Source of the DNA: Pseudomonas sp. JAI120
GTDB taxonomy: Bacteria; Pseudomonadota; Gammaproteobacteria; Pseudomonadales; Pseudomonadaceae
NCBI RefSeq assembly: GCF_014207255.1
Contig: NZ_JACHCZ010000005.1
Coordinates: 310,001 to 374,000 of the forward strand
DNA length: 64,000 bases
Direction of reading: 5' to 3'
Position 1 is the first letter of the stretch. Every line of letters starts with the position of its first letter. This document shows, piece by piece, positions 17,878-25,687 of this stretch. The notes beneath the pieces were generated by a model. It worked only from the letters and a program-made list of their open reading frames with translations, was not told where the DNA came from and did not search any database. The translations under genes and the position numbers were made by a program.

Positions 17878-18855
17878 TTAATCAAACCACTCCCGCCGCC
17901 CCTCGAACGTACTCACGATCAGCTCGACGATCATCTGCACCGCTTCGGGGTGGCGCACCTGCGCGTTCACCGCCAGCCACACCTGACGCTGCATGCGCTC
18001 GGCCAACAGCCCTGGTAACGCCACCAGCCCCCGGTCGAAGCTGCTCATATAATGGGGCAGCAAACCGATGCAGGCGCCGCAGCGGATCATCTCCAGCATC
18101 AGCGAATAGGCATGCACCTGCACCACCGCCGCCAGGCGCTGTTGCACCACCTGGTTCCACGGCTGCAGAGCCTCGACCTGGGCGTCCGGCTGCCATTGCA
18201 CCAGCATGTAGTCGGCCAGGTCTTCCACGCTATCCGGGCGCGTGATCAGCCGTGAATAGCGCTTGGCGATATGCGGCAGGTACTGCAATCGCGCCAGCGC
18301 CCGCGGCGGTTCGGTGACAAAGCTCGGGCCCGGCTGCGGGCCATCGGTGTCCGCCAGCCACAGCACCACGTCCACGTCCACCGCTTGCAGTGACAAGTGG
18401 CTGTCGAGGGAGATGATCTCCAGGCGCACGCTGGCATTGCGGCGCAGCAAGGCGATCAGGTCGCGGCCGAGGATGTCGTGCAGGATCGGCTCGGCCACCG
18501 CCAGGCGAATCAGCGGCTGCTCCAGCACCGGCAGGCGCCGCTCATGGGCCAGGGCGATGAGTTGTGCCTGCAATTGCTGGCCGTCACGGCTGAGCACCAG
18601 GCCGTTGCCCTGGTAGCTGAACAGCGCATGGCGCAGGTGTTCCTCCAGCTGGGCCAGGCGCTTGCGCAACAGGGTTGCCTTGATATTCAGGCTGCGCGCG
18701 GCCTGCATGAAACAGCCGCAGCGCGCACTCACCAGAAAGTAGCGTGCCACCTCCGGATCGATCTCACTGGCCAGGGCCAACCAGGCACTGCGTGGCTCGG
18801 AGGGTGCGCGATAAGCAGTGGGCCCCTGTGGGGCAGACGGTTCGAGAAATGCCAT
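17878..18855 (-). CDS. LysR-like transcriptional regulator at the end of the pdt cluster, 325 aa
   Basis: Starts with a 30-residue extension, then a LysR-type helix-turn-helix (about 35-90: ARYFLVSARCGCFMQAARSLNI / LLRKRLAQLEEHL) and a substrate-binding-like effector domain. GGGAG lies 7 nt before ATG 18855. It follows the PpiC gene by 51 nt in the same direction, in the place occupied by PA0701 in P. aeruginosa, so it may be the last gene of the transcript and regulate it. Its 3' end is 26 nt from the toxin-like gene, convergent. Confidence 0.82.
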   Translation of the reverse strand: MAFLEPSAPQGPTAYRAPSEPRSAWLALASEIDPEVARYFLVSARCGCFMQAARSLNIKATLLRKRLAQLEEHLRHALFSYQGNGLVLSRDGQQLQAQLIALAHERRLPVLEQPLIRLAVAEPILHDILGRDLIALLRRNASVRLEIISLDSHLSLQAVDVDVVLWLADTDGPQPGPSFVTEPPRALARLQYLPHIAKRYSRLITRPDSVEDLADYMLVQWQPDAQVEALQPWNQVVQQRLAAVVQVHAYSLMLEMIRCGACIGLLPHYMSSFDRGLVALPGLLAERMQRQVWLAVNAQVRHPEAVQMIVELIVSTFEGRREWFD

Positions 18856-18906
18856 GGGAGACTCCCTGTCTGGTTGGTCTGTGCATCCAATGCGGGTTGA
18901 GGCGTG

Positions 18907-19848
18907 TTACTCCAGCACTTTGTTCAACTCGGCGCCGTCGATACTCAAGGTCGCGGTGTTGAGCATGCCTTCCAGGTAGGCCTTGGCGATCTGTTCCTGG
19001 CGCTGGGCGCGCAGGGCCTGGGTCAGGCGTTCACGCAGCTCGTCCAGGGTGGCGGTACGCGCCGGCTGCTGGCCGATGAGCTTGAGCACATGGAACCCGG
19101 CAGGACTTTGCACCACGTCCGAGACCGCACCGACCTTGAGCCGCGCCACCGCGCCGCGCACTTCCGGCACCAGTTGCTGCAACGGCTGCATCCCCGAGTC
19201 ACCACCGCGCGCGGCGCTGTCGGGGTCCTGGGAAAACTGCGTGGCCAGGGCGGCAAAATCAGCCGGCGCGGCCTGGGCCTTGCGGCTCAGTTCCTGGGCC
19301 TGGCGCCGTACGGCATCGAGGTTTTGCGGGTCATTCACCGCGAGGAAAATCTGGCTCACCCGGTACAACGGCGGCGTCACCCACTGCGCCTTGCCACTGT
19401 CGTAGGCCTGTTGCAGTTCGGCGGCGCTGGGGTAGTCCGCCGGCACCTGGCTGACCGAGAGCATGTAGTCGCGAAACACGATCTGCTCGGTAGCGGCGCG
19501 GGTCTGCTGCTCCACCTCCGGGCGCTGGCGCCAGCCCTGGGCATCGGCCTGTTCGAGCACAGCCTTTTGCGCCAGACGCGAGCGAATCCAGGTTTCCAGG
19601 GCGCCACGGTTGCCGCGCAGTTGCTCGCGGGACTCGGCCGGCAGGCTGGCCAGCACGCTTTTCAGCTCCGGCAGGTCGATCTGCTGATTGCCCAGGCGCG
19701 CCACCGCCGGCCCACTCGCTGCCGGATTGATCACCGGCGCCGGTTGCTGCGCCGCCACCGGGTCTTTGCCCGGTCGCAGGCTCAAGCCCACCGCCACCAC
19801 CAGCAAGGCCAGCGCACCCGCGCCGACCATCAGGGTCGGCTTTTTCAC
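18907..19848 (-). CDS. PpiC/SurA-type parvulin peptidyl-prolyl isomerase, membrane-anchored, 313 aa
   Basis: An N-terminal hydrophobic segment (residues 5-25) anchors it in the inner membrane facing the periplasm. A SurA-like helical chaperone region follows, then a parvulin domain at about 165-265 (QIFLAVND, FAALATQFSQDPDSAARGGDSGM, AGFHVLKLIG). It likely assists folding of exported or outer-membrane partners in the cluster such as PdtB or the porin; that is inferred from context. It starts at GTG 19848, overlapping the YbjN gene stop by 4 nt (GTGA), so it is translationally coupled. Confidence 0.88.
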   Translation of the reverse strand: MKKPTLMVGAGALALLVVAVGLSLRPGKDPVAAQQPAPVINPAASGPAVARLGNQQIDLPELKSVLASLPAESREQLRGNRGALETWIRSRLAQKAVLEQADAQGWRQRPEVEQQTRAATEQIVFRDYMLSVSQVPADYPSAAELQQAYDSGKAQWVTPPLYRVSQIFLAVNDPQNLDAVRRQAQELSRKAQAAPADFAALATQFSQDPDSAARGGDSGMQPLQQLVPEVRGAVARLKVGAVSDVVQSPAGFHVLKLIGQQPARTATLDELRERLTQALRAQRQEQIAKAYLEGMLNTATLSIDGAELNKVLE

Positions 19849-20306
19849 AGGACCGCCGCCCCTTCACCCACCGCGGCGGCCTGCAACTGCGCGGCCTGCT
19901 GGCTGTACTCACGCAGGTAGACGATAAATTCCTGCAACAGGCGGTCCCACAATTCCAGCTGGCTGCGCAGGTGCGTGGCGCCAACGCCAGCCACCACCAC
20001 GTCCATTTCCATCAGCAGGAACTCACCCTGCACCGACAAACGCGCAAAGCGCCGCGAGGCGTTCCATACCGGGGCCAGGCCTTCGGGCAACTCACCCTGC
20101 ACCCGCAGCGCGCAACTGTAGGTGAAATCCACATAGCTGCCCTGCTCCGCCGCCGGGTTACCAAAGCGCACGGCAAAGCCAATGCCCTGGCTGGCGCTGA
20201 GCAATTGCACGATGCCGTTCTGTTCGCTCTGGTTAACCCGGTAGCCGGCGTCCTGCAACAGTTCGGTAAGGCTCTGGACGGTGACGCTGGTGATCAATTC
20301 GCTCAT
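19845..20306 (-). CDS. YbjN-domain protein, 153 aa
   Basis: Soluble protein without signal peptide, similar in pattern to the YbjN family: SLTELLQDAGYRVNQ, then a beta-rich core (GIGFAVRFGN, SYVDFTYSCALR) and a helical C-terminus. YbjN folds like a secretion-chaperone domain, which makes a chaperone role in this secretion cluster a fair guess, but only a guess. AAGGAAG precedes ATG 20306. Located between the coiled-coil protein and PpiC genes, with 20 nt and an overlap respectively. Confidence 0.65.
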   Translation of the reverse strand: MSELITSVTVQSLTELLQDAGYRVNQSEQNGIVQLLSASQGIGFAVRFGNPAAEQGSYVDFTYSCALRVQGELPEGLAPVWNASRRFARLSVQGEFLLMEMDVVVAGVGATHLRSQLELWDRLLQEFIVYLREYSQQAAQLQAAAVGEGAAVL

Positions 20307-20326
20307 GGTGATTTCTTCCTTGTCTA

Positions 20327-20953
20327 TCAGTGATTGGCAGTTGCCTGGGGCGCATCAAAACGGCTCTTGTACAGATCATCGCCAAAACCCTGGGCCAGTT
20401 CCTCGAACTTCACCCGGGCGCTGCCGGCGAACGGCTGGCGAATGCTCATCACCTCGGCCACATCGATTTTTTCGTAGGCCGCGAGCAGTTGCTGGGCCAC
20501 GCCGTACATCTGTTGATTCTTGACTGAACATTGCTGCACTTGTGTGTCACGTTCGCTTAAGGCCGCCTGCAAGCGCGCGCGCTCGGCTTCCTTGCCCTTG
20601 GCCAGCACCAGCAGTTCGTCATAGGCCTTCTTGAACTTGCCGATCTGCTCGTTGCTCGCCGCCACCTGGGCCTGCGCCTGGCTGTGCAGGCTCTGTTGCT
20701 GGCCGGCCAGTTGCTCAGCCGTGCCACGGGCCTTTTCCAGCTCGGCCGTCAGTTGCTTGATTTGCGCCTGGGCCTGCTTGGCCTGGTTTTCGGCGGCCAG
20801 CCGTGCGGCACTGGCCTGGGCCTGTTCGCTTTGCAGCGCCTGCAATTGCTGGGTGGTGCTGCGCAATTGCGTCCGCAGGCGTTCCTCCATGCCTTCGGCC
20901 GAAGCGCCAGTGGTGACCAGCAGCAGTAACAGCGCGCAGATTCGCGTGTTCAT
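20327..20953 (-). CDS. exported coiled-coil protein, 208 aa
   Basis: Signal peptide MNTRICALLLLLVTTGASA, then a long coiled coil at about residues 22-140 rich in Gln, Ala and Leu heptads (LRTQLRSTTQQLQALQSEQ and on), ending in a short globular tail with a single Cys near 142. Probably periplasmic, bridging or organising partners. The coding order porin, coiled coil, YbjN, PpiC matches P. aeruginosa PA0696-PA0699. Family function unknown. Confidence 0.7.
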   Translation of the reverse strand: MNTRICALLLLLVTTGASAEGMEERLRTQLRSTTQQLQALQSEQAQASAARLAAENQAKQAQAQIKQLTAELEKARGTAEQLAGQQQSLHSQAQAQVAASNEQIGKFKKAYDELLVLAKGKEAERARLQAALSERDTQVQQCSVKNQQMYGVAQQLLAAYEKIDVAEVMSIRQPFAGSARVKFEELAQGFGDDLYKSRFDAPQATANH

Positions 20954-20971
20954 GTGGCATCTCCCTGCGCA

Positions 20972-22672
20972 TCAAAAGCGCGTGTTGAGTTCCAGTTGCA
21001 TCACATCGACTTCGAACGGCTGGCCGTACACTTCGGAGGCGCTCAACCAACGCGCACTGGCGTAGATGTTCTTGTCGATACCGTAGTTGCCGCCGATGAA
21101 ATAACCCTTGGCGTTGGTGCCGCCCAGGTGGAACGACGAGTCGTTGAAGCCGTCGGGCAAGGCGTCGGGCTGGATGTACTTGTAGCCGGCCAACACGTTC
21201 CAGTCGCCGCGCTTGCGCATCTCCAGGGCGCTGCCGAGGGTGAACGAGACCATCAACGCATTGCCGCCACTTTCAAACTGGCCATTGCTGTTGAGGTTGT
21301 TGACGATCTCGCCTTCGCTGCGCTTGAGCATCTCGCCCTTGTCGTAGGCCAGGTTGTGGATGAAGTTCGCCTGGCTGCGCAGCTTGAAGTCGCTGGGCAG
21401 TTCGCTGTCCCAGACCAGGTTGAGGTCCAGCACATCGAACTTGGACGCCAGGCCTACGTATTGCGGGTCGGGCGTGCGGACAGGATCAGCCGGGTTGGTG
21501 GTGTTGTTGCGCAGGTTGAACACGGTGTTGCCTTTTTGCATGAAGGCCACACGTGTGCCGTCGGTGTCGCAACCTGCCGCGCCCTGCCAGGTGGAGCAAG
21601 GACTGGAGCGCTCGCCTTCGATGTCCTGGAACTGGTAGTAGGCAGCGGCGAGCTTGAGACGGTTACTGCGGTTGATCTTCCAGTCAGCGCCAATCTGCCC
21701 GCCAAACAGCCATTTGGTCTCGCTGTCTTCCTTGTCGATGCCATTGCTGCTGGCGGTGTCGGAGGTGTATTCGACCGGGAAGGCGCCGAGGGTACCGAAC
21801 AGGCCCCACTCGCTGTTGAGGCTGTGGTTGAAGATCGCGGCCACACCGTCAAAGTTGAGGTCGTTGGAATACATCATGTCGGTGGCGTAGAACGGGTTGC
21901 CAATGCGCCCGGCGGTCAACGTCATGTAGTCGGTGGTTTTCCAGCTCAGGTAACCCTGGTCGAGCCAGATGTCCTTTTTGCCAAAGCCGCCGCCCAGGGT
22001 CTGGGTGGTGGACACCGGGTTATTGTCGGAGCCGGTGGCGATACGAATGCCGGCGGTCCATTCGGGCGAGATCACCGCTTTCATGCCCAGGCGTGCCCGC
22101 AGGCGGAACAGGTTTTCGCGGTCCTCGCGGGTGTTGATCAGCGGGGGGAACTTGGTGTTGGAGTTTTTGTTGACGTCGTAGGGGCCGGTGTCGTTCAGCT
22201 TGGCGTAGTCGGTGATGGTGTTGTCGTTGCGGCCGGAGAAATAGCGCGACTCGTCGCGCAGACGAATATCGCCATCGAAGCTGATGCGCGAGATCCAGTC
22301 GGGGAAGGTATTAGGCTGCGCCCAATTTTCCTTCTTGGCGGTGGACATGACTTCGGCTTTGACCTGGTCGCGGATCTGGTCGCGCACCGCCTGCGGCACG
22401 TACTGCACACGCACATCGCCAGGCGCGGTCGCCGGGCCGCTGGCGACCACCGGCGCGGCATTGGCCTGGCGGGCCTGCTGGGCTTCTTTTTCGGCCTGGG
22501 CGATCAGCCCATTGGCGGTGTCCTGGGTCAGCACACCTTGCTGCACCAGCAGGCGGATCAGGTTGATGGTGACGTTTTCCGAAGGCGCAACCGGGGCTGC
22601 CGCCGCTTGCCCGACCAGGGTCGCGATGACCATGCCAACCGCCAGGGTCAGTCGATTCACGGGGGAAATCAT
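20972..22672 (-). CDS. putative outer-membrane porin with N-terminal coiled coil, 566 aa
   Basis: Signal peptide (residues 1-25), then an Ala/Gln-rich helical segment at about 35-110, then a beta-barrel with alternating aromatic strands ending in a C-terminal phenylalanine (ELNTRF), the outer-membrane assembly signal. It resembles the putative-porin family PF16930. It is not a TonB-dependent receptor: there is no plug domain, although it sits next to tonB-exbD-exbB. It may be the passive outer-membrane element of the pdt cluster. AGGAG lies 10 nt before the ATG. Confidence 0.82.
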   Translation of the reverse strand: MISPVNRLTLAVGMVIATLVGQAAAAPVAPSENVTINLIRLLVQQGVLTQDTANGLIAQAEKEAQQARQANAAPVVASGPATAPGDVRVQYVPQAVRDQIRDQVKAEVMSTAKKENWAQPNTFPDWISRISFDGDIRLRDESRYFSGRNDNTITDYAKLNDTGPYDVNKNSNTKFPPLINTREDRENLFRLRARLGMKAVISPEWTAGIRIATGSDNNPVSTTQTLGGGFGKKDIWLDQGYLSWKTTDYMTLTAGRIGNPFYATDMMYSNDLNFDGVAAIFNHSLNSEWGLFGTLGAFPVEYTSDTASSNGIDKEDSETKWLFGGQIGADWKINRSNRLKLAAAYYQFQDIEGERSSPCSTWQGAAGCDTDGTRVAFMQKGNTVFNLRNNTTNPADPVRTPDPQYVGLASKFDVLDLNLVWDSELPSDFKLRSQANFIHNLAYDKGEMLKRSEGEIVNNLNSNGQFESGGNALMVSFTLGSALEMRKRGDWNVLAGYKYIQPDALPDGFNDSSFHLGGTNAKGYFIGGNYGIDKNIYASARWLSASEVYGQPFEVDVMQLELNTRF

Positions 22673-22718
22673 GTGTACGCAACTCCTGTAAAAACCGTAG
22701 ATAAGAGGTTTCGTGCAA

Positions 22719-23423
22719 TCAATCCGGGCGCCGGCCCTTGAGGGACAGGCGCATGGGCAGCGTCAGCGACGCCGGAGGTTTCTGTGTGGCACGCGGCGCT
22801 CGGATCAACGCGAGCATCTGCGCGTCGGTCTCGGCATCCCCGCTGGACTTGGCCACCACGGCCTTCGTCACCTGGCCATCGGCGCCCAACCACAGGTCTA
22901 TCTGTATCGAGAACGCCTTCTTGCGCAGCTCAGGGTCTTCGCGCATCAGGCGCTGATACGTACCGGCCAGGTACTGCTTGTACGTGCCGGTCCCCAGCCC
23001 ACCGCCGCCACTGCCGGCCATGCCGCCGCCCTTGCCGGCGCCGATGTTGAAGCCGTCGTTGCCGGACTGCGCATCGCCGTCGATCTGCATCGGGTTGGCC
23101 AGGTCTTCATTCGGTGAAGGCGGTGCTTCCTCGGCCGGCTTGACCTCTTCGGGCTCGGGGCTCGGCACCGGCTCCGGGACTTTCTCTTCAACCTGGGGCT
23201 CGGGCTCCTTGGGCTTCTCCGGGGGCGGCGGCGGCAGTGGCGGCAACGGGATAATCGTCGGCACCTTCGGCGCTTCACGGCGTACGCCACTCATGTCATT
23301 GGCCCACTGCCAGAGAAACCAGGCCGCCACGGCGCCCAGCAACAGGCCGGCGCCCCACTTCAATGGGCGCAACGGCGGTTTGTTCTTCACCGGCAATGGC
23401 GCGATCGGGATCTGTGCGGTCAT
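22719..23423 (-). CDS. tonB: TonB-family energy transducer, 234 aa
   Basis: One N-terminal membrane helix (about residues 24-42), a proline-rich periplasmic spacer (PLPPLPPPPPEKPKEPEPQ), a Gly-rich stretch (GAGKGGGMAGSGGGG) and a C-terminal TonB-like domain from about 145 (YKQYLAGTYQRLMREDPELRKK). It would couple the ExbB-ExbD proton motor to an outer-membrane client. It starts 3 nt after the exbD stop. Corresponds in position to PA0695. No TonB-dependent receptor is encoded nearby. Confidence 0.9.
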   Translation of the reverse strand: MTAQIPIAPLPVKNKPPLRPLKWGAGLLLGAVAAWFLWQWANDMSGVRREAPKVPTIIPLPPLPPPPPEKPKEPEPQVEEKVPEPVPSPEPEEVKPAEEAPPSPNEDLANPMQIDGDAQSGNDGFNIGAGKGGGMAGSGGGGLGTGTYKQYLAGTYQRLMREDPELRKKAFSIQIDLWLGADGQVTKAVVAKSSGDAETDAQMLALIRAPRATQKPPASLTLPMRLSLKGRRPD

Positions 23424-23426
23424 GAC

Positions 23427-23852
23427 TCAGCCCTGGCTCGGTTTGCCGGTGACCAGCCCGACCTGGGACAGCTCCAGCCGACGCAGCAGGTCGAGCACCT
23501 CGATGACCTTCTGGTACTGCACCATCGCATCGCCGCGCACGATCACCGGGAAGTCCGGGTTCAGCGCTTTCTCGACGCGCAGGCGTTCCTCGAGTTCGCC
23601 GAGGGTCACCGGGTAAGCGTCGAGGAACACCTGGCCGCCGTCGTTCACGGAAATGGCCTTGGTCTTGGCCTCCGACAGCGACACCGAGGCGCTGGCCTTG
23701 GGCAGGTGAATCTGGATCCCCGAAACCTGGGCGGTGGCGGTGAGGATAAACATCACCAGCACCACCATCAGCACGTCCACCAGGGGCGTGATGTTGATGC
23801 TGTCAACGGCGGCATCATCGTCATCGTCGTGGGAGGCATTTACGGAAGCCAT
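23427..23852 (-). CDS. exbD: ExbD-family proton-channel subunit, 141 aa
   Basis: Inner-membrane partner of ExbB and TonB. After an Asp-rich start (DDDDDAAVDSINITPLVDVLMVVLVMF) comes the single transmembrane helix with the conserved Asp of LVDVLMVVLV that carries the proton, then the periplasmic ExbD domain. Family length fits. AGGAG precedes ATG 23852; the gap to exbB is 11 nt. Confidence 0.94.
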   Translation of the reverse strand: MASVNASHDDDDDAAVDSINITPLVDVLMVVLVMFILTATAQVSGIQIHLPKASASVSLSEAKTKAISVNDGGQVFLDAYPVTLGELEERLRVEKALNPDFPVIVRGDAMVQYQKVIEVLDLLRRLELSQVGLVTGKPSQG

Positions 23853-23863
23853 GGCGATTCTCC

Positions 23864-25663
23864 TCAGGCCGGAACCGATGCGTGATGGTCGCGACGGTGC
23901 GCGGTTTCACTGTGCTGGCTCTCGCCGTGCATCTCCGCCAGGCGGGTGATGAACTCGTCGACGAATACCCGCATGTCGGCGCTGACTTCCTTGTTACGCG
24001 TGATCAGGCGGTTGTAGCCAAACAACGCGGGGATCGCGACGAACAGGCCCATGGCCGTGGCCAGCAAGGCCGCCGCCATGCCTGGGGCGATGGCGTTGAT
24101 GTTCACGTCGCCGGCCATGGCCGTGCCGAGGAACACCACCATGATCCCCAGCACCGTACCGAGCAGGCCGATGTACGGGCCGCCGGCGATGGCGTTGGAC
24201 AGGGTCGACAACTTGGAACTCAGGGCCTGGTTCTCACGGGTACGCACGCCGTCCATGGAGCAGCGGATCGCTTCGATGGTCGCCGCCGACACCGACGAGG
24301 TATCGGCGCCCTGGGCACGGCGGGTGCGGATCTCCTTGACCGCCACCAGGTACAGGCGCCACAGCGAAGAATGGCTCAGGCGCTCAGCCAACTGCGCGTC
24401 GTCGGCATACATCTCCAGGCGCGTGCCGATCTGGGCGAAGTGCTCGCGGAACACTTCGTTGGCACTGCTCAAACGGCTGACCTGGCGGTTCTTGCGCAAC
24501 ATGATCACCCACGACTGGAACATCATCGCCACCAGCACCAGGATGATCACCCAGGCGTCCACCGGCACGGCGTTGAGCAAAAAGCCCAGGCTGCCGAAAC
24601 CGAAACCGGACTGTTCTTCATCCACGCCGTAGGCCACCAGTTTCGACTCGGCGCCCTGGGCACTCGCGTCAGCCAGCAACAGCACGGCCGGGCGTGCCAC
24701 CTTGGACAGGCGCAGCTCATCCATGGCCCCGGCGAACGGCAGGTACGTGCTGCCGGCTTCCGGCAGGTCGGCGCCGATCGCCAGCTGCGTATTGAACGCG
24801 GGCATGGCCACGGCGAGGTTGGCGGTTTCACGGCCATTCACGTACAGCGTGACCTTGTCGCCCTCGGCGGTGAACGCCAGGTGCTGCCATTGGCCAGGGT
24901 TCAGCGGTTGGGTCGACACCGCGCGCTGGCCGTCGATCTCCACAAACGGCGAGCCCTGGTTCAGGCCCAGCAACAGGCTGTGGGGGCCGTCACGCCGGGC
25001 CAGCACGATTTGCTCGCCACTGGCCTGGTCCAGGCGCAGCCAGGCGCTGAAGGTGAAGGCAGCGCCGGCGGCGTGTTGCAGCGACGGGCTGGCCGGCAAC
25101 AGCAGCGGCTGGCCGGCGAACTGCAAGGCACGGCCGATCACGCCGTCGATGCTCGCGCCGGTGGCGTTCAACGCGGTGTTGGCGTAGGCCGTGGTGTCCC
25201 GTGGCGGCGTCGCGTTGGCGCCATCGAAGTGATAGAGCGCGGTGTAATTCGGGTCGAAAGTCAGTTGGCCGTTAGCGGTGGCCGGGGCCTTCTGGTTGCC
25301 GTAGTACATCCAGATGTCCTGGCGCTGGCCGCCCTCGACCTTGGGCACATCGACCCAGATCAACGCCATGCCCATCAATGGGTCGAAGCTTTCGATCTGG
25401 TGATTGAATACGGTCTTGTCATCGGCACTCACAAAGCGCAGGTCGGCGCCGTCGTCCTTGACCCCGTCAAAGGTGAAGTTGCCGGTGTGCAGGCGCACCA
25501 GCAACGCGGTGCGGCCCAGGGCCTGATTGATCGCGGCGCCTTGGGCGGTGGTGTCCACCGAAATCTGTTTGCGGTAGTGCCAATCGTCCTGCCACCAGGC
25601 ATGGGCGGTGGCCGGGAGCGCGAAGCCCAGGCAGATCAACAGGCTCAGGAATAGGCGTTGCAT
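23864..25663 (-). CDS. exbB: ExbB/TolQ/MotA proton-channel protein with DUF2341-LamG ectodomain, 599 aa
   Basis: Signal peptide (MQRLFLSLLICLGFALPATAHA), a DUF2341 domain at about 25-125 (WWQDDWHYRKQISVDTT, DIWMYYGN), and a LamG/concanavalin-like domain at about 150-320 (FTFSAWLRLD, WQHLAFTAEGDKVTLYVNG, GAMDELRLSKVARP). A membrane helix lies at about 362-385 and an ExbB domain at 450-580 with GGPYIGLLGTVLGIMVVF and the helix pair that encloses ExbD. Classical ExbB is about 240 residues, so the first 350 are an added periplasmic, possibly glycan-binding, sensor. In P. aeruginosa PA0693 (exbB2) holds this position. Confidence 0.9.
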   Translation of the reverse strand: MQRLFLSLLICLGFALPATAHAWWQDDWHYRKQISVDTTAQGAAINQALGRTALLVRLHTGNFTFDGVKDDGADLRFVSADDKTVFNHQIESFDPLMGMALIWVDVPKVEGGQRQDIWMYYGNQKAPATANGQLTFDPNYTALYHFDGANATPPRDTTAYANTALNATGASIDGVIGRALQFAGQPLLLPASPSLQHAAGAAFTFSAWLRLDQASGEQIVLARRDGPHSLLLGLNQGSPFVEIDGQRAVSTQPLNPGQWQHLAFTAEGDKVTLYVNGRETANLAVAMPAFNTQLAIGADLPEAGSTYLPFAGAMDELRLSKVARPAVLLLADASAQGAESKLVAYGVDEEQSGFGFGSLGFLLNAVPVDAWVIILVLVAMMFQSWVIMLRKNRQVSRLSSANEVFREHFAQIGTRLEMYADDAQLAERLSHSSLWRLYLVAVKEIRTRRAQGADTSSVSAATIEAIRCSMDGVRTRENQALSSKLSTLSNAIAGGPYIGLLGTVLGIMVVFLGTAMAGDVNINAIAPGMAAALLATAMGLFVAIPALFGYNRLITRNKEVSADMRVFVDEFITRLAEMHGESQHSETAHRRDHHASVPA

Positions 25664-25687
25664 GGGTGAAGTCTCCGGAAGAAAAAG

